From Synergistales bacterium Syner_01 (lineage in GTDB: Bacteria; Synergistota; Synergistia; Synergistales; Aminobacteriaceae): 7,644 bases of DNA. Positions 6,054 through 7,644 of the stretch are shown here, in pieces; within the stretch, counting starts at the first letter, position 1, and every line of letters starts with the position of its first letter. A program made the translations under genes and the position numbers. Under the pieces are notes generated by a model. It saw only the letters and a program-made list of their open reading frames with translations. It made no database searches and had not been told where the DNA came from. The stretch spans positions 1,474-9,117 of the forward strand of contig LVBO01000024.1 of NCBI GenBank assembly GCA_001604435.1. Direction: 5' to 3'.

Positions 6054-7388
6054 ATGGTTACAAAACTCTTCGTGCAGCCTCTTCTTTTCGCCTCCCCCGT
6101 CTACTGGCCCGACAGGGCTGAGCTGGACGCCGCGGGGAAGGGCGTCGCCGGAATGCTGGAGGCGATGGACGCGCCGACGTCGCTCATGCGGACCGCACGC
6201 ATCGTGGCTGGAGACGCCGACCTCGACGACGCGCTCTCCTCGCTCGGGCGGGCGGTTCCGCTGCTCGTTCCTCTCTCGGGGGGCGTGCAGAAACGGATGC
6301 TCGCCGCTGCGGGAGCAGCCTCCGAAAGCCTGCTCTGGAGCTTCTTCCCCAACGACGACATCTATCCGGAGGGGGAGCGGTCGACGGTGACGCGCATCGT
6401 CTCGAAGAACGCCCTCCCCGCCGTCGCCGACGTCTGGGGGACGCTCCGCAACCGGGGCCGGAGAGTGACGAAGGTCTACCACGAGGGCTCCTGGCTGGCC
6501 GCTGCGAGCGACCTGAAGGCCGCGCACAGGGTCCGGAACGCGCGCCTGCTGCTGGTGGGGTACACGCAGGAGTGGGTGGTCTCCGCGAGCGTGGACACGC
6601 GGAAGATGGAGCGACTGCTGGGCATTTCGTCGGTCCATATCGGGCTGGAAGAGCTGTTCGCGGAGTTCGAGGCGTGCCGGAACGACTCCGTCGCGGCCTC
6701 GCTCGCGAAGGAGTTCGCCGACGGCGCGCGTTCCTGCCTTGAGCCGAACATGGAGCAGATCGAACAGGCCTTCCGAATGTACCGGGCGCTGAAGAATCTG
6801 CTCGCCCGCTACGGGTGCAACGCGCTCGCCATCTCCTGTTTCTCGCTGGCGAAGACGCTGGGCGTCACGGCGTGCGTCGCGCTCTCCATGCTCAACGACG
6901 AGCCGGAGACCGTCGCCGCATGCGAGGGGGACCTGGACGCCGCCGTCTCCATGATCGTCGGCAAGGCGATCACCGGGATGCCCGTCTTCATGGGGAACCC
7001 GGTGTACAACCTGGACAACACGCTGGACATCGTCCACTGCACCGCGCCCCGGAAGCTCCTCTCCGCGAACGCCCAGCCCTACGAGATCCGCTCGCACCAC
7101 GAGACGGGGCTCTCCGTCTCGCAGCGCGTGGAGGTGGAGGGGGCGCGCGACGCGACCATCTTCCGCATCGGCAACGAGTTCCGGAACGCCGTGCTCTTCG
7201 AAGCGCCGCTGCTCTCGAACCCCCGGCTCGACACCTGCCGGACGCAGTTCCGCTTCGGCCTGAAGAGCTGGGAGGCGTGCTTCGACGCCATGCTCGGCTG
7301 CCATCACATGGTCGCCTTCGGCCGCCACGGCGACGCCCTCGAGCGCTTCATGAAGCAGCGCCTCGGCCTGGAGGTTGTTCGTTTCTGA
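6054..7388 (+). CDS. L-fucose/L-arabinose isomerase-like protein
   Basis: This 444-residue protein of the FucI/AraA-like superfamily (COG2407 type) is probably a cytoplasmic, metal-dependent aldose-ketose isomerase or relative. The N-terminal half is alpha/beta Rossmann-like. The C-terminal half carries the superfamily pattern: NALAISCFSLAKTLGVTACV (256-275), LSMLNDEPETVAACEGDLDA (277-296), ITGMPVFMGNPV (306-317), DIVHCTAPRKLL (325-336) and SHHETG (347-352). It closes with GCHHMVAFGRHGDALERF (415-432), reminiscent of the family's final metal-ligand His region. By analogy with FucI (Glu, Asp, His ligands), candidate metal ligands are Glu291, Asp321 or Asp293, and His417/His418. It is shorter than classical FucI (about 590 aa) and AraA (about 500 aa). 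It has ten cysteines, most in the C-terminal half. It starts 38 nt after livF and is the last operon gene before a terminator. The substrate is unknown, and no sugar kinase or aldolase is in view. Confidence 0.8.
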   Translation: MVTKLFVQPLLFASPVYWPDRAELDAAGKGVAGMLEAMDAPTSLMRTARIVAGDADLDDALSSLGRAVPLLVPLSGGVQKRMLAAAGAASESLLWSFFPNDDIYPEGERSTVTRIVSKNALPAVADVWGTLRNRGRRVTKVYHEGSWLAAASDLKAAHRVRNARLLLVGYTQEWVVSASVDTRKMERLLGISSVHIGLEELFAEFEACRNDSVAASLAKEFADGARSCLEPNMEQIEQAFRMYRALKNLLARYGCNALAISCFSLAKTLGVTACVALSMLNDEPETVAACEGDLDAAVSMIVGKAITGMPVFMGNPVYNLDNTLDIVHCTAPRKLLSANAQPYEIRSHHETGLSVSQRVEVEGARDATIFRIGNEFRNAVLFEAPLLSNPRLDTCRTQFRFGLKSWEACFDAMLGCHHMVAFGRHGDALERFMKQRLGLEVVRF

Positions 7389-7406
7389 CGGCGAATGCAG
7401 CGAAAG

Positions 7407-7450
7407 ACGCAGCGCCCCCGGAGAGGTTTTCCGGGGGCGTTTGCGTTCTT
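7407..7450 (+). terminator. Intrinsic terminator at the operon end
   Basis: This is a strong GC-rich hairpin beginning 18 nt after the last stop codon. CGCCCCCGG (7413-7421) pairs perfectly with CCGGGGGCG (7431-7439), extended inward by A-T and G-U pairs around a 5-nt loop, and outward by further pairs including ACGC (7407-7410) with GCGT (7443-7446) across a one-base bulge. The following sequence TTTGCGTTCTT is only moderately T-rich. The opposite strand also shows a short T-run (TCTTT) beyond the stem, so it might also stop convergent transcripts. Confidence 0.85.
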
Positions 7451-7644
7451 CCACCTCTATGATTTTCTTGGGGAGCGTGAAACCCGCGATATCGAGCGGC
7501 TCGTATTCTGATACAGTTTAATCGAACTTCAGGATCTACAGGCCTTTTGCGACGAAACCAGCGCAGAAGATCACCCGAGGAGGTGCGGAGTTCGCCTTGA
7601 AAATGGGCTTGCTCGGTCCTGTTGACGTACCCCCTTCGAAAGAG
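7451..7644. other. Post-operon intergenic stretch, no supported gene
   Basis: Base composition drops visibly in GC after the terminator, with AT-rich patches at 7459-7470 and 7501-7522, as expected of non-coding sequence. No tRNA, repeat or clear promoter is recognisable. Two edge candidates are too weak to call. One is a + strand frame from ATG 7603 (MGLLGPVDVPPSKE, open to the edge), preceded by AGGAGG at 7578-7583 but with poor spacing. The other is a - strand frame, open from the right edge to a stop at 7536-7538, reading SFEGGTSTGPSKP...GFVAKGL. A TTGACG at 7622-7627 could be a -35 element, but any matching -10 would lie outside the window. Confidence 0.5.

Noticed and set aside
5274..7388. 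A 704-residue frame that could suggest a fusion protein with the isomerase-like domain
   Set aside because: The first 260 codons are livF read out of frame (Arg/Gly-rich low-complexity). A strong ribosome binding site precedes ATG 6054, where family-like sequence begins.

Overview
The window is a high-GC bacterial segment holding one compact operon, entirely on the + strand, that runs from the left edge to an intrinsic terminator near 7407-7450. Genes are separated by 10-115 nt or overlap. Almost all have strong AGGAGG-type ribosome binding sites. The substrate-binding protein has a classical Sec signal peptide with no lipobox, so it should be a free periplasmic protein, which points to a diderm (outer-membrane) bacterium. 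A GC-rich anaerobe carrying many Liv-type transporters, such as a member of Synergistota, would fit. That assignment is an inference from style and content; a deltaproteobacterium or another diderm anaerobe is not excluded.

Layout: (1) 1-65, a probable C-terminal tail of an upstream gene. (2) 76-1431, an Old Yellow Enzyme-family flavin oxidoreductase of an unusual subtype, with a C-terminal four-cysteine motif and Lys replacing the first active-site His. (3) 1462-2637, a periplasmic Liv-type substrate-binding protein. (4) A 115-nt gap with two strong hairpins. (5) 2753-3643 and 3654-4517, the two membrane permeases (LivH, LivM). (6) 4514-5293 and 5281-6015, the two ATPases (LivG, LivF), joined by start/stop overlaps. 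(7) 6054-7388, a protein of the L-fucose/L-arabinose isomerase-like superfamily with the conserved CEGD and HCTAP motifs. (8) A GC-rich hairpin terminator, then about 195 nt of lower-GC sequence with no gene I can support.

How it may work together: the five livKHMGF-type genes make a complete branched-chain-amino-acid/amide-type ABC importer. The flanking genes are not amino-acid genes: a flavin/possible Fe-S ene-reductase-like enzyme lies upstream and a sugar-isomerase-like metalloprotein downstream. The simplest reading is a dedicated module that imports a small polar, probably carboxylated, compound and then reduces and isomerises it or a derivative. The substrate cannot be read from the sequence. 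This pairing of a Liv importer with an OYE-like reductase and a FucI-like protein is the most interesting feature of the window.
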